Positions 36,061 to 44,030 of a DNA stretch of 64,000 nucleotides are shown piece after piece. The notes below the pieces were generated by a model. That model was not told the DNA's origin. It did not search any database and saw nothing but the letters and a program-made list of their open reading frames with translations. This DNA is from Acidovorax sp. NCPPB 3576 (GTDB lineage: Bacteria > Pseudomonadota > Gammaproteobacteria > Burkholderiales > Burkholderiaceae_C). The DNA is taken from the NCBI RefSeq assembly GCF_028473605.1, contig NZ_CP097267.1, positions 4,146,501 to 4,210,500 of the forward strand, written 5' to 3'. The first letter of the stretch is position 1, and every line of letters begins with the position of its first letter. A program made the translations under genes and the position numbers.

Positions 36061-36693
36061 TCAGTCGATCAGCTTGTTCTTCAGCGCGTAATAGGTCAGG
36101 TCGCTGTTGGAAGACAGCGCCATCTTCTCCATCAGGCGCGTGCGATAGGTGCTGACGGTCTTCACACTGAGCGACAACGACTTCGCGATATCGCCCGCTG
36201 TTTCACCCTTGGCCAGCTTGAGGAACACCTGGAATTCGCGCTCCGACAATTGCTCATGCGGCGGTGCGTCGTCCTTGCGGTTGAGCTGCTGGGCCAGCAG
36301 GTCGGCCACGGCGGGGGTCAGGTAACGACGGCCCAGCGAGATGGTGCGAATGGCTTCGACGATCTCCTTGGGGTCGCATTCCTTGTTGAGGTAGCCGCTG
36401 GCGCCCTGACGAATCAGGTTGATGGCGTAATGCTCTTCCGGGTAGCCGCTGAGGATCAGGATGCCCATGTCGGGCGCCTTGGCGCGCAGCATGGCCAGCG
36501 CATCGAGTCCGCTTTGGCCGGGCATCGACAAATCCATGAGCAGCACATCGATCTCCTGTGCCCGGACCAGATCGATCGCCTCGCGCCCGTTGGACGCCTC
36601 ACCCACCACCCGAAGGTCTACATGTTCTGACAAAAATTGTCGCAATCCCGAGCGGACAATCGCATGGTCATCCACAATGCCGATCTTGATCAT
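36061..36693 (-). CDS. NarL/FixJ-type response regulator
   Basis: A 210-residue two-component transcription factor. Residues 1-120 are the receiver: VDDHAIVRSGL at 7-17, phospho-acceptor Asp in LLMDLSMPG (~54), and Lys in YLNKE (~104). Residues ~145-210 are a LuxR helix-turn-helix (LSEREFQVFLKLAKGETAGDIAKSL..KTVSTYRTRL). The ATG at 36693 has GAAAGAA upstream and begins exactly at the receiver; a TTG 15 nt earlier is less likely. It is divergent from the histidine kinase across 140 bp, which strongly suggests a cognate pair. Confidence 0.94.
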   Translation of the reverse strand: MIKIGIVDDHAIVRSGLRQFLSEHVDLRVVGEASNGREAIDLVRAQEIDVLLMDLSMPGQSGLDALAMLRAKAPDMGILILSGYPEEHYAINLIRQGASGYLNKECDPKEIVEAIRTISLGRRYLTPAVADLLAQQLNRKDDAPPHEQLSEREFQVFLKLAKGETAGDIAKSLSLSVKTVSTYRTRLMEKMALSSNSDLTYYALKNKLID

Positions 36694-36833
36694 TGAGCGT
36701 TCTTTCAAGGGGCAGCCAAGCTGCCCGTTATCGTTCTGGTAGCCAATTCACCCGTTGCGGGCGTGCCTGCAGCGGAACACCGCTGGCTGGTGACATTATC
36801 CAGAAATCACCCGCTTGTCTTTCGGAGAAACTT

Positions 36834-38177
36834 ATGCGTTGGTCCAATTTTCGCAAGATGGCTGTCAGCTTGCCCCTGGCATTGCTGGCTGCATCGGCGT
36901 TGGTTGGCATCAATGAAGCCGGCTACGACCGCTCGCACGATGCGGTGAGCGCCTTGTCGCGCACCTACACCACACGCGCCGCGCTCGACCGCCTGATGCA
37001 GAACATGCTGGACGCGGAGACCGGCCTTCGGGGCTATCTGCTGACGGGCGACGAACGCTATCTGGAGCCGTATGAAAAAGCAGCCTCCACGATCAACAGC
37101 AATCTGGACGAGTTGCGCGCCATCTTCACAGCCTCATCGCTCGAAGACCAAGAAGATTTCACTCAGCTGTCGCGCCAGATTTCCCGGAAGATGTCCGAGC
37201 TCGACCTGAGCCTGCGGCTGCGGCGCCAGGACAACGACGATGCCTGGAAGTTCGTGCTCTCTACCGATGTGGGCAAAGAGAACATGGACGCGATCCGTTC
37301 GCTCGCGGGCAAGCTGACCGAGCGCAGCACCGACCGCACCAACCACAGCACGCAGGAGATCCTGCATTCCCTCATGCTGTCGCGCATCGGCATCGCCACC
37401 ATGGCAGCCATCGGCCTGCTGGCGTTCTACATGTACCTGCGGCAGGCAAGCGCGCTGCAAACGTTCAATCAACGCGAGCAAGAAACGCTGGAGCGCGAGC
37501 GCGACCGGCTGGAGCAATTGGTGCGGGAGCGCACCGCGTCGCTCACCGAGTTGGCGAACCACCTCCAGCAGGTGCGCGAAGACGAACGCGGCCATCTGGC
37601 GCGCGAGTTGCATGACGAATTGGGCGCCCTGCTCACCGCGGCCAAGCTCGATGTAGCACGCCTCAAATCCAAGGTGGACTCCCAGGCCCCTGAAATCGCG
37701 GAGCGCCTCAAGCACCTGACCGACACCCTCAACAGCGGTATTGCACTCAAGCGCCGCATCATCGAAGACCTGCGGCCCTCATCCCTGTTCAACCTGGGGC
37801 TGACGGCATCGCTCGAAATTCTGGGCCGCGAATTCGCGGAGCGCAGCAATGTGGAGGTGGATCTGAATCTGGAAGCGGTGGAGTTGCCCGAGTCCGTTCA
37901 ACTGACCATCTACCGCATGGTGCAGGAATCGCTGACCAACATCGGCAAGTACGCCAACGCCGAAAAAGTGCTGGTTGCCGTGCACAACTACCCCACGCAT
38001 GTAGCGGTGCAGATCCGCGACAACGGCAGCGGTTTCGACACGGGCAAGGCCAACCCTTCCGCCCACGGTTTGATGGGGATGCGGCATCGGGTGGAGGCCG
38101 CTGGCGGCCGGCTCACCGTGACCTCCGAGCCTGGCGAAGGCACCCTCGTTTCTGCCGTGCTGCCGCACGTGCATTGA
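36834..38177 (+). CDS. CHASE3-type sensor histidine kinase (NarX/DegS-like HisKA_3 class)
   Basis: A 447-residue membrane kinase. TM1 is at ~10-28. A periplasmic CHASE3 domain (~30-185; LMQNMLDAETGLRGYLLTGDERYLEPYE is typical) is followed by TM2 at ~187-205 and a coiled coil. HisKA_3 carries the phospho-His in HLARELHDELGALLTAAKLD, and a HATPase_c has N-box QESLTNIGKYANA, DNGSGFD and GLMGMRHRVEA. The ATG at 36834 has GGAGAAA in front. The partner is the divergent NarL-type regulator. The genes downstream are small envelope/stress proteins and may be targets; that is inference. Confidence 0.94.
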   Translation: MRWSNFRKMAVSLPLALLAASALVGINEAGYDRSHDAVSALSRTYTTRAALDRLMQNMLDAETGLRGYLLTGDERYLEPYEKAASTINSNLDELRAIFTASSLEDQEDFTQLSRQISRKMSELDLSLRLRRQDNDDAWKFVLSTDVGKENMDAIRSLAGKLTERSTDRTNHSTQEILHSLMLSRIGIATMAAIGLLAFYMYLRQASALQTFNQREQETLERERDRLEQLVRERTASLTELANHLQQVREDERGHLARELHDELGALLTAAKLDVARLKSKVDSQAPEIAERLKHLTDTLNSGIALKRRIIEDLRPSSLFNLGLTASLEILGREFAERSNVEVDLNLEAVELPESVQLTIYRMVQESLTNIGKYANAEKVLVAVHNYPTHVAVQIRDNGSGFDTGKANPSAHGLMGMRHRVEAAGGRLTVTSEPGEGTLVSAVLPHVH

Positions 38178-38408
38178 TCCCGCGGCGTCCCCTGACGCCG
38201 GGCGGATTTGTTTCTTTTTCTCCATGACACCCGCTGGCGTTTGCCCGCGGTTTTTTGCCTGCCTCATTCCAGATGGGCGACGTCCTACATGGGGGCGCGT
38301 CAGGGACCGGCAGCTTCTGCGCCCTGCGAAAACTACATTCAATCCCAGGCGCTAACAGATGCGCCCCCAACCAACCCGCCGGAACTTCTGGTGCAAGAGG
38401 AGATGAAG

Positions 38409-38573
38409 ATGTTGCATTACGCAGTGGTTTTCCTGGTGATCGCTTTGATCGCCGCACTTTTTGGCTTTGGCGGCATCGCTGCCGGCGCCGTTGGCATCGC
38501 GAAGATTCTGTTCTTCGTGTTCGTGATCATGGCGGTGGTCACTTTCGTGCTGAGCCTGCTCAAGCGCGGTTAA
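38409..38573 (+). CDS. DUF1328 small membrane protein
   Basis: A 54-residue protein with two transmembrane helices: [24 protein letters not shown], then [20 protein letters not shown]. This is the typical DUF1328/YtjA pattern. GAGGAG lies just ahead; ATGs at 38403 and 38409 are both possible, and the latter matches family starts. Function unknown; relatives are often stress-induced. Confidence 0.9.
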   Translation: MLHYAVVFLVIALIAALFGFGGIAAGAVGIAKILFFVFVIMAVVTFVLSLLKRG

Positions 38574-38624
38574 CAGCCCGCTGACCCCAGCGCCTCCACC
38601 CCGCAACCCCAAAGGAACCCAACC

Positions 38625-39026
38625 ATGATCGACACCCAGAACGCCGCGAAAAAAGCCGTTGACTCCGCCCACACGGCCGCAGACAACGTGCTCGACTCTG
38701 CCAAGGAAGCGGTGCAATCCACCCGTGACGCAGCCAACAACACCCTGGACAAGGCCGCTCGCAAAGTGGACGAACTGCATGGCGAAGTGAACCCGCTGAT
38801 CGACGACCTCGCAGCCCGTGCACAAGACCTGGCATCGCGCGGCATTTCCTACTGTGCCGACACCACGGAACGTGCCCGCCGCCAATTGAACCAGGCGGCC
38901 GATGTCACGACGCGCTATGTGGTCGAGCAGCCTGGCAAGTCGATGCTGCTGGCAGCAGCAGCGGGCGCCGCAGTGGCGACGTTGTGCCTGCTGAGCCGCC
39001 GCCCTTCGCGCCGCCACGAATATTGA
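38625..39026 (+). CDS. ElaB/YqjD-like membrane-anchored helical protein
   Basis: A 133-residue protein made of amphipathic Ala-rich helices (AAKKAVDSAHTAADNVLDSAKEAVQ..), then one C-terminal transmembrane helix near 108-125 and a basic tail (SRRPSRRHEY). This layout resembles YqjD/ElaB, C-tail-anchored proteins reported to associate with stationary-phase ribosomes in E. coli. Sequence similarity is weak, so the assignment is by architecture. It sits between DUF1328 and ferritin-like genes, probably in the same transcript. Confidence 0.7.
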   Translation: MIDTQNAAKKAVDSAHTAADNVLDSAKEAVQSTRDAANNTLDKAARKVDELHGEVNPLIDDLAARAQDLASRGISYCADTTERARRQLNQAADVTTRYVVEQPGKSMLLAAAAGAAVATLCLLSRRPSRRHEY

Positions 39027-39077
39027 TTCCATTGGCAACTGCTTAAAACACCACCAATAACAAAGAGCGAGCGTCCC

Positions 39078-39650
39078 ATGACCCCTGTCACCACCATCAA
39101 CCCGGCCAGCAATCCGGCGGCCCCTTCCGAGACCCTGGTTCTCGACGAGAAGGCCCTGCACCAGGCAGCGACGCAGGATCTGGATGAAGGGGCTGTCACG
39201 CCCGCCTATGGTCCTCACCGCGAAGCGATCGTGAAGCTGCTGAACGACGCATTGGCCACCGAACTGGTGTGCGTGCTGCGTTACAAGCGGCACCATTTCA
39301 CTGCAGATGGCATGGAGTCCCCAGCCATCGCAGCCGAATTCATGGTGCATGCGAATGAAGAGTCCGCCCATGCGGACAAGATTGCGCAACGCATCGTGCA
39401 GCTCGGCGGTGAGCCTGACTTTTCGCCCAGCTCGCTCGAAGAGCGCAGCCATGCCGATTACGACGATTCGTCCGACCTCAAGGCCATGGTGCGAGCCAAC
39501 CTGGTGGCAGAACGGATTGCCGTGGAAGCGTACCGCCAGATGATCACGTTGATCGGCGACAAGGACCCGACGACGCGCCGCATGCTGGAAGGCATTCTGG
39601 CCGACGAAGAAGAACACGCCGACGAACTCAAGGATTGGCTGCATCGCTGA
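39078..39650 (+). CDS. Ferritin-like/bacterioferritin-type diiron protein
   Basis: A 190-residue four-helix-bundle protein. Diiron ligand motifs are LATELVCVLRYKRHHF (~58-73), ANEESAHADKIAQRI (~93-107; ExxxH), LVAERIAVEAYRQ and ILADEEEHADELKDWL (~175-190; ExxH). It resembles the bacterioferritin-related small group common beside stress genes rather than classical Bfr with heme-Met. The N-terminal ~40 residues are extra. It likely binds iron or detoxifies peroxide. Confidence 0.85.
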   Translation: MTPVTTINPASNPAAPSETLVLDEKALHQAATQDLDEGAVTPAYGPHREAIVKLLNDALATELVCVLRYKRHHFTADGMESPAIAAEFMVHANEESAHADKIAQRIVQLGGEPDFSPSSLEERSHADYDDSSDLKAMVRANLVAERIAVEAYRQMITLIGDKDPTTRRMLEGILADEEEHADELKDWLHR

Positions 39651-39764
39651 AAGGCGACGGAGCCAGCCCAAGAAACAGTTCATCGACCGCGGGGGGTGCA
39701 ACAGGTCGGTGAACTGAAGAATCCCAAAGCACCCGTGTTAACAAACCAAACCAAGGAAATAACC

Positions 39765-40079
39765 ATGAAATACGCACGTGCACTCGCTTTTGCAGCCCTC
39801 GCTGGCGCAACCATCATCTCCGCAGGCTGCTCGGTGGCGCGCGATCAGCAGACCGTCGGCTCCTACGTGGACGACGCAGGCATCACGACCGCTGTGAAGG
39901 CCAAGATGGCTGAAGACAAGTCCGTGTCGGCCACGTCCATCAGCGTGGAAACGCTGAACGGCACCGTGCAACTGTCGGGTTTCGCCAAGTCGCAAACCGA
40001 AAAGAACACGGCTGAATCCATCGCACGCAACACCAAGCACGTGCGTGACGTGCGCAACAGCATCGTCGTGCGTCCTTGA
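39765..40079 (+). CDS. BON-domain lipoprotein
   Basis: A 104-residue predicted lipoprotein. The signal peptide has lipobox ISAGC (~18-22), followed by a single BON domain (~35-104): ITTAVKAKMAEDKSVSATSISVETLNGTVQLSGF. It resembles the second half of OsmY, which protects the envelope during hyperosmotic stress. AAGGAAATA precedes the ATG. It ends the stress-gene run and is followed by a strong terminator. Confidence 0.9.
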   Translation: MKYARALAFAALAGATIISAGCSVARDQQTVGSYVDDAGITTAVKAKMAEDKSVSATSISVETLNGTVQLSGFAKSQTEKNTAESIARNTKHVRDVRNSIVVRP

Positions 40080-40124
40080 TCGAGGCCCTGCAGGCCCCCA
40101 GCGGCCTGTGAGATGCTATGAAAA

Positions 40125-40150
40125 AACAGGCTCTTCGGAGCCTGTTTTTG
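40125..40150 (+). terminator. Rho-independent terminator with TTCG tetraloop
   Basis: AACAGGCTC-TTCG-GAGCCTGTT (40125-40146) runs into TTTTTGTTT, 45 bp after the BON-lipoprotein stop. Confidence 0.92.
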
Positions 40151-40227
40151 TTTCGCCCTCCCCTTGGTTTGCCACACGCTTGCCGCAAGTGCAATGCAAG
40201 ATTCCTCACAGGCTCTAAGCTCGCACC

Positions 40228-41385
40228 ATGCAGGTATTCAATTGCGACCAATGCGGTCATCTCGTTTTCTTCGACAGCGTCCAATGTCTGCATTGCGGCG
40301 CCAAGCTCGCCTTCCTTCCTGACCAGTTGACGATGGCCGCGCTGGTGCCGGCGGTGTCGGGCCTGCGTGACGATTCGGACCTCTGGGAGCGGGTTGCAGA
40401 TGCAGGCCGTGGCAGTGCCCAACCGCTTTATCGGCTTTGCCACCATCGCAATGCGCACCGCGCATGCAATTTCGCGCTGCAGGGCGACGACCCCCATGCC
40501 CTGTGCGTCTCGTGCCGGCAAACGCGCATCCTTCCCGACCTTTCGGAACCCGCCAACCTGCGCCGCTGGAAGCAGATCGAGCAAGCCAAACGGCAGCTTT
40601 ACTACACGCTGGCCAAGCTGGGACTGGAGCCCGCGCCCGCAGGCGACAGCCCCGCGTTCGAATTTCTGGCCGACCAGCCTGGCTACCCCGTGATCACAGG
40701 GCATTCGAGCGGCACCATCACCCTCAACATCGCAGAGGCCGATGACGACGAGCGGGCACGCCGCAGGCTGGCGCTGCACGAGCCTTACCGCACACTGATC
40801 GGCCATTTGCGCCATGAGTCGGGGCATTTCTACTGGGACCGCCTGCTGCGCGACCAGGGCAAGCTGGAGAACTTCCGCGCCGTGTTCGGCGATGAGCGGC
40901 AGGACTACGGCGCGGCACTGCAGGACTACTACGCCAGCAGCCCGCACCTGCGGGACTGGGGCGACCACCACGTGAGCGCCTATGCCGCCGCGCACCCCTG
41001 GGAAGACTGGGCCGAGACCTGGGCGCACTACCTTCATATGGTCGATCTGCTGGAGACGGCCTCCAGCTACCGCACCGGACTTCAGATCCCGAAACCCAAG
41101 GCCGGCGCGGCACGCCACTTCACGATGAACGACCCGTTCGCCACGCAGTCCCCGGATTTCGATGCCATGGTCAGCGAATGGGTGCCGCTCACGCTGCTGC
41201 TCAACAGCCTGAACCGCAGCCTGGGCCAGCAGGACGCCTACCCGTTCGCCCTGTCGTCCGGAGCGCTCGCCAAGCTGCGTTTCGTGCACGAACTGGTGCA
41301 GTCCGCCCGCGCGGCGTTGTCAATGGCGCACGGGCGCCTGAACACGCGGGCAACGCGCGTCAGGCCGACTGAGCGCGCACCTTGA
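40228..41385 (+). CDS. Putative zinc-binding metallopeptidase (Peptidase_Mx family)
   Basis: A 385-residue protein. The N-terminal zinc ribbon (CDQCGH...CLHCG, residues ~6-23) and a further CxxC in LCVSCRQ are followed by a core with HESGH at 196-200 (HLRHESGHFYWD), a gluzincin-like active site. The third ligand is probably in the EDWAETWAHYLHM segment (~265-277). Matches the DUF2248/Peptidase_Mx type of unknown substrate. Its 3' end overlaps the convergent coaD gene by 26 bp. Confidence 0.85.
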   Translation: MQVFNCDQCGHLVFFDSVQCLHCGAKLAFLPDQLTMAALVPAVSGLRDDSDLWERVADAGRGSAQPLYRLCHHRNAHRACNFALQGDDPHALCVSCRQTRILPDLSEPANLRRWKQIEQAKRQLYYTLAKLGLEPAPAGDSPAFEFLADQPGYPVITGHSSGTITLNIAEADDDERARRRLALHEPYRTLIGHLRHESGHFYWDRLLRDQGKLENFRAVFGDERQDYGAALQDYYASSPHLRDWGDHHVSAYAAAHPWEDWAETWAHYLHMVDLLETASSYRTGLQIPKPKAGAARHFTMNDPFATQSPDFDAMVSEWVPLTLLLNSLNRSLGQQDAYPFALSSGALAKLRFVHELVQSARAALSMAHGRLNTRATRVRPTERAP

Positions 41386-41857
41386 CGGCCAGGCGCTCGG
41401 ACACTTCGGGCGACACGAACTTGTCCACCTCGCCACCCAGCAGGGCGATCTCGCGCACGAAGGTGCTGCTGATGAACTGGAACTTGTCGCTGGGCGTGAG
41501 AAAGACGGTTTCCACCTCGGGCATGAGGCTGCGGTTCATGCCGGCCAGCTGGAACTCGTAGTCGAAATCGGTCACGGCGCGCAGGCCGCGCACCATCGCC
41601 TTGCCGCCGCGATCGACCACGAAGTCGCGCAGCAAGCCGGAGAAGGTCTCGACCTGCACCTGCGGATAGGCGCGCACGGCCTCGCGGACCATCTCGATGC
41701 GCTCTTCCAGGCTGAACAGGGTTTTCTTGTGGTGCCCTGCCGCGACCGCGACGATCACCCGGCCGAAGAGCTGCGTGGCACGGCGCACCACATCTTCATG
41801 GCCCAGCGTGATGGGATCGAAGGTGCCGGGATAGATAGCGAGGACGTTCTGGGCCAT
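41360..41857 (-). CDS. coaD: Phosphopantetheine adenylyltransferase
   Basis: A 165-residue hexameric enzyme making dephospho-CoA from 4'-phosphopantetheine and ATP. The nucleotidyltransferase motif YPGTFDPITLGHEDV (~8-22; TxGH), RGLRAVTDFDYEFQLAGMN (~90-108), and ISSTFVREI (~129-137) are family signatures. The ATG at 41857 (MAQNVLAIYPG) gives normal length. It continues the pantothenate theme of panB/C/D though it is not linked to them. A copy of the dispersed repeat lies between rsmD and coaD. Confidence 0.97.
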   Translation of the reverse strand: MAQNVLAIYPGTFDPITLGHEDVVRRATQLFGRVIVAVAAGHHKKTLFSLEERIEMVREAVRAYPQVQVETFSGLLRDFVVDRGGKAMVRGLRAVTDFDYEFQLAGMNRSLMPEVETVFLTPSDKFQFISSTFVREIALLGGEVDKFVSPEVSERLAVKVRAQSA

Positions 41858-41988
41858 GGCGTGGTCGCTCCTTTGCGGTCTGGCGGAAGGGGGCACACGC
41901 GGTGGAGCGGGCGCAGGGGCGGATTATGCAGCGGGCGCAAAGCCCGCCCTGGCTCCAGTGATGACCGCCAGGACTTGAAGCAAAAAAT

Positions 41989-42037
41989 GCCTCAAGCACA
42001 TATTCCACTAGCGCATATAGCTATTAATTTAATAGCA
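41989..42037 (+). repeat. Dispersed palindromic repeat (copy 6)
   Basis: A degenerate arm (CACTAGCGCATAT) precedes the core GCTATTA-ATT-TAATAGC. It abuts the rsmD stop codon and lies in the rsmD-coaD gap. Confidence 0.85.
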
Positions 42038-42658
42038 TCACTGTTTTCTGAGCAAGTGGGCATGCACGGCGCCGGCCTTGAGGTGGCGATGGACCGCCAG
42101 CCCCAGGGCCGCCAGCGCGGCCTCGTCCCAAGCCTGGGGCGCTTCCAGGTAGATGAAACCGTCCGCAGCGACGGCCTGGGCCGCGGCGGCCAGAGCGGGT
42201 TCGAACAAGGCGCTTTCGAACGGCGGGTCCAGCAGCACCAGGTGCAGGCTGGCCGGCGCGCAGTGCCGCAGTGCGGCCAGGCCGTCGCCCCGCTGCACCC
42301 GCACGGCCATGGCTTGCAGCCGCTGCTGCAGCGTGTGCAGTTGATCGACCAGGGCCGGATCGTTCTCGACCAGCTGCACGGCAGTGGCGCCGCGCGAAGC
42401 GGCCTCGAAACCCAGGGCGCCCGTGCCTGCGAAGGCGTCGAGGCAGCGCCAGCCGGTCAGGTCCTGTCCCAGCCAGTTGAAGAGCGTCTCGCGCACCCGG
42501 TCGGGCGTGGGCCGCAGGCCGGGGCGCTGCGCCACGGGCAGGCGGGTGCGCTTCCATTGGCCACCGATGATCCGGACTTCGCCCACTCCCTTCGGCGCGG
42601 GTTTTTTCACGGCGGGCCCGGGCGCTGCCGGCGCGGCGCGGCGTGCGGGGCGGCTCAC
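42038..42658 (-). CDS. rsmD: 16S rRNA (guanine(966)-N(2))-methyltransferase
   Basis: A 206-residue SAM methyltransferase for G966 of 16S rRNA. Features are VRIIGGQWKRTRLPV (~26-40), RPTPDRVRETLFNWL (~48-62), the SAM motif LDAFAGTGALGFEAASRGA (~70-88), and the catalytic DPPF (~138). The GTG at 42658 overlaps the M16 peptidase stop by GTGA, indicating coupling; the longer open frame upstream is antisense-like noise. The rsmD-coaD order is common in proteobacteria. Confidence 0.94.
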   Translation of the reverse strand: MSRPARRAAPAAPGPAVKKPAPKGVGEVRIIGGQWKRTRLPVAQRPGLRPTPDRVRETLFNWLGQDLTGWRCLDAFAGTGALGFEAASRGATAVQLVENDPALVDQLHTLQQRLQAMAVRVQRGDGLAALRHCAPASLHLVLLDPPFESALFEPALAAAAQAVAADGFIYLEAPQAWDEAALAALGLAVHRHLKAGAVHAHLLRKQ

Positions 42659-44007
42659 GGCTTGCCTCCGACCACCACGGTCACCATGCGGTCGGGCTGC
42701 AGCTTGCGGGCCATGGCGGCGCGCACGTCGGCTGCGGTCAGGGCCTGCACGCGGTCGGTCCAGTGTTCCAGGTAATCCAGCGGCAGATCGTTCCACGCGA
42801 TGTTGACCACGTTGGCCAGCAGCTTGCGGTTGCTGTCGATGCGCAGGGCGAAGCCGCCGATCAGGTTGTCCTTGGCGGCCTTGAGCTGGGCCTCGGTCGG
42901 GCCCTGGGCCACGAAGCGCGCCAGCACGTCGCGCGACACCTTCACGGCCTCGGCGGCCTGGTCGGGACGGGTCTGCAGGCCGACCAGGAACACGCCGGTG
43001 TTCAGGCCCGGCGAGAACTGGCTGTACACGCTGTAGCTCAGGCCGCGCTTTTCACGCACCTCGCTGGTCAGCAGCGAGGTGAAGCCACCGCCGCCCAGGA
43101 TGTGGTTGCCCACGAGCAAGGCCAAAAAGTCAGGGTCGCGCCGCGCAAAGCCCGGCTGGCCGATCAGCACATGCGCCTGCGCCGAGGCAAAGGGAATGTC
43201 CTGCTGCACCGGCGCAGCCAGCGCCTGCACTTCGGGCACGGGCGGCAGCGGCTGGCAGGTGGCGGGATCGCGCGCGGGCATCTGCGACAGCAGCGTGGCC
43301 ACCAGCGCCTGCGCCTCTTTGCGCGTGACGGCCCCGACGATGCTCACGCGGGCCCGGCAGGTTTCGACGTAGCGGTCGTGGTAGGCCTGCATGTCGGCGA
43401 TCTCGATGCGGCCGAGCGTTTCTGGCGTCGTGCGCTGGCCGTAAGGGTGGCTGCCGTACACCGCGCTGCCGAAGGCCTTGGCCGCGGCCGTGCCGGGGCG
43501 GGTTTCGGCCTCTTTCAAGCCAGCCACCCAGCGCGAACGCTCGCGCTGCCAGATGTCCTGCGGAAAGCTCGGCTGGGCCAGTTGCCGTGCAGCCAGGCGG
43601 GCCGCGCGGTCCAGCAGATCGGGCTCGGTGAGCGAGCGCAGCGAAAAGCTCAGGCCGTCGCGGTCGGCCGCGGCCTCGAAGCTCGCACCCAGATCGGCCC
43701 AGGCTTCGCCGAGCGCGTTTTCGTCCATCGCCGGCTCGCTGCCCTGGGCGCGCACGCCCTTGGACGACATGGCGGCCACCGAGCTTGCCAGGCCGGCCTG
43801 CTCTGCCGGGTCACGGCGCGCGCCGGCATCGAAGTCCACCTGCACATCGACCATCGGAATGGCCGGGCTCTCCACCAGCCAGACGCGGGCGCCGCTCGGC
43901 TCGGTCCAGTGCTGGATGGGCAGCAGCGCCCAGGCGGGGTGGGCCAGGCACAAGGCGCCGGCAAAGGCGAGGCACGCGCGCGCGGCCATGCGTTGGAAGC
44001 TTTTCAT
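42655..44007 (-). CDS. M16-family peptidase-like protein, non-catalytic subunit type
   Basis: A 450-residue periplasmic protein with a signal peptide (ACLAFAGALCLAHPAWA). The two M16 halves are present, including RGLSYSVYSQFSPGLNTGVF (~330-349), but the zinc motif HxxEH is missing: the equivalent stretch reads GARRDPAEQAGLASSVAAMSSKG. Such proteins pair with a catalytic M16 partner, here encoded directly upstream (stop/start TGATG at 44031-44033 if the upstream ATG at 44031 is used). The start at 44007 is preferred because AGGA lies 8 nt ahead. Confidence 0.9.
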   Translation of the reverse strand: MKSFQRMAARACLAFAGALCLAHPAWALLPIQHWTEPSGARVWLVESPAIPMVDVQVDFDAGARRDPAEQAGLASSVAAMSSKGVRAQGSEPAMDENALGEAWADLGASFEAAADRDGLSFSLRSLTEPDLLDRAARLAARQLAQPSFPQDIWQRERSRWVAGLKEAETRPGTAAAKAFGSAVYGSHPYGQRTTPETLGRIEIADMQAYHDRYVETCRARVSIVGAVTRKEAQALVATLLSQMPARDPATCQPLPPVPEVQALAAPVQQDIPFASAQAHVLIGQPGFARRDPDFLALLVGNHILGGGGFTSLLTSEVREKRGLSYSVYSQFSPGLNTGVFLVGLQTRPDQAAEAVKVSRDVLARFVAQGPTEAQLKAAKDNLIGGFALRIDSNRKLLANVVNIAWNDLPLDYLEHWTDRVQALTAADVRAAMARKLQPDRMVTVVVGGKP

Positions 44008-44030
44008 GGGGGGTGTCCTGCGCGTTCTCA

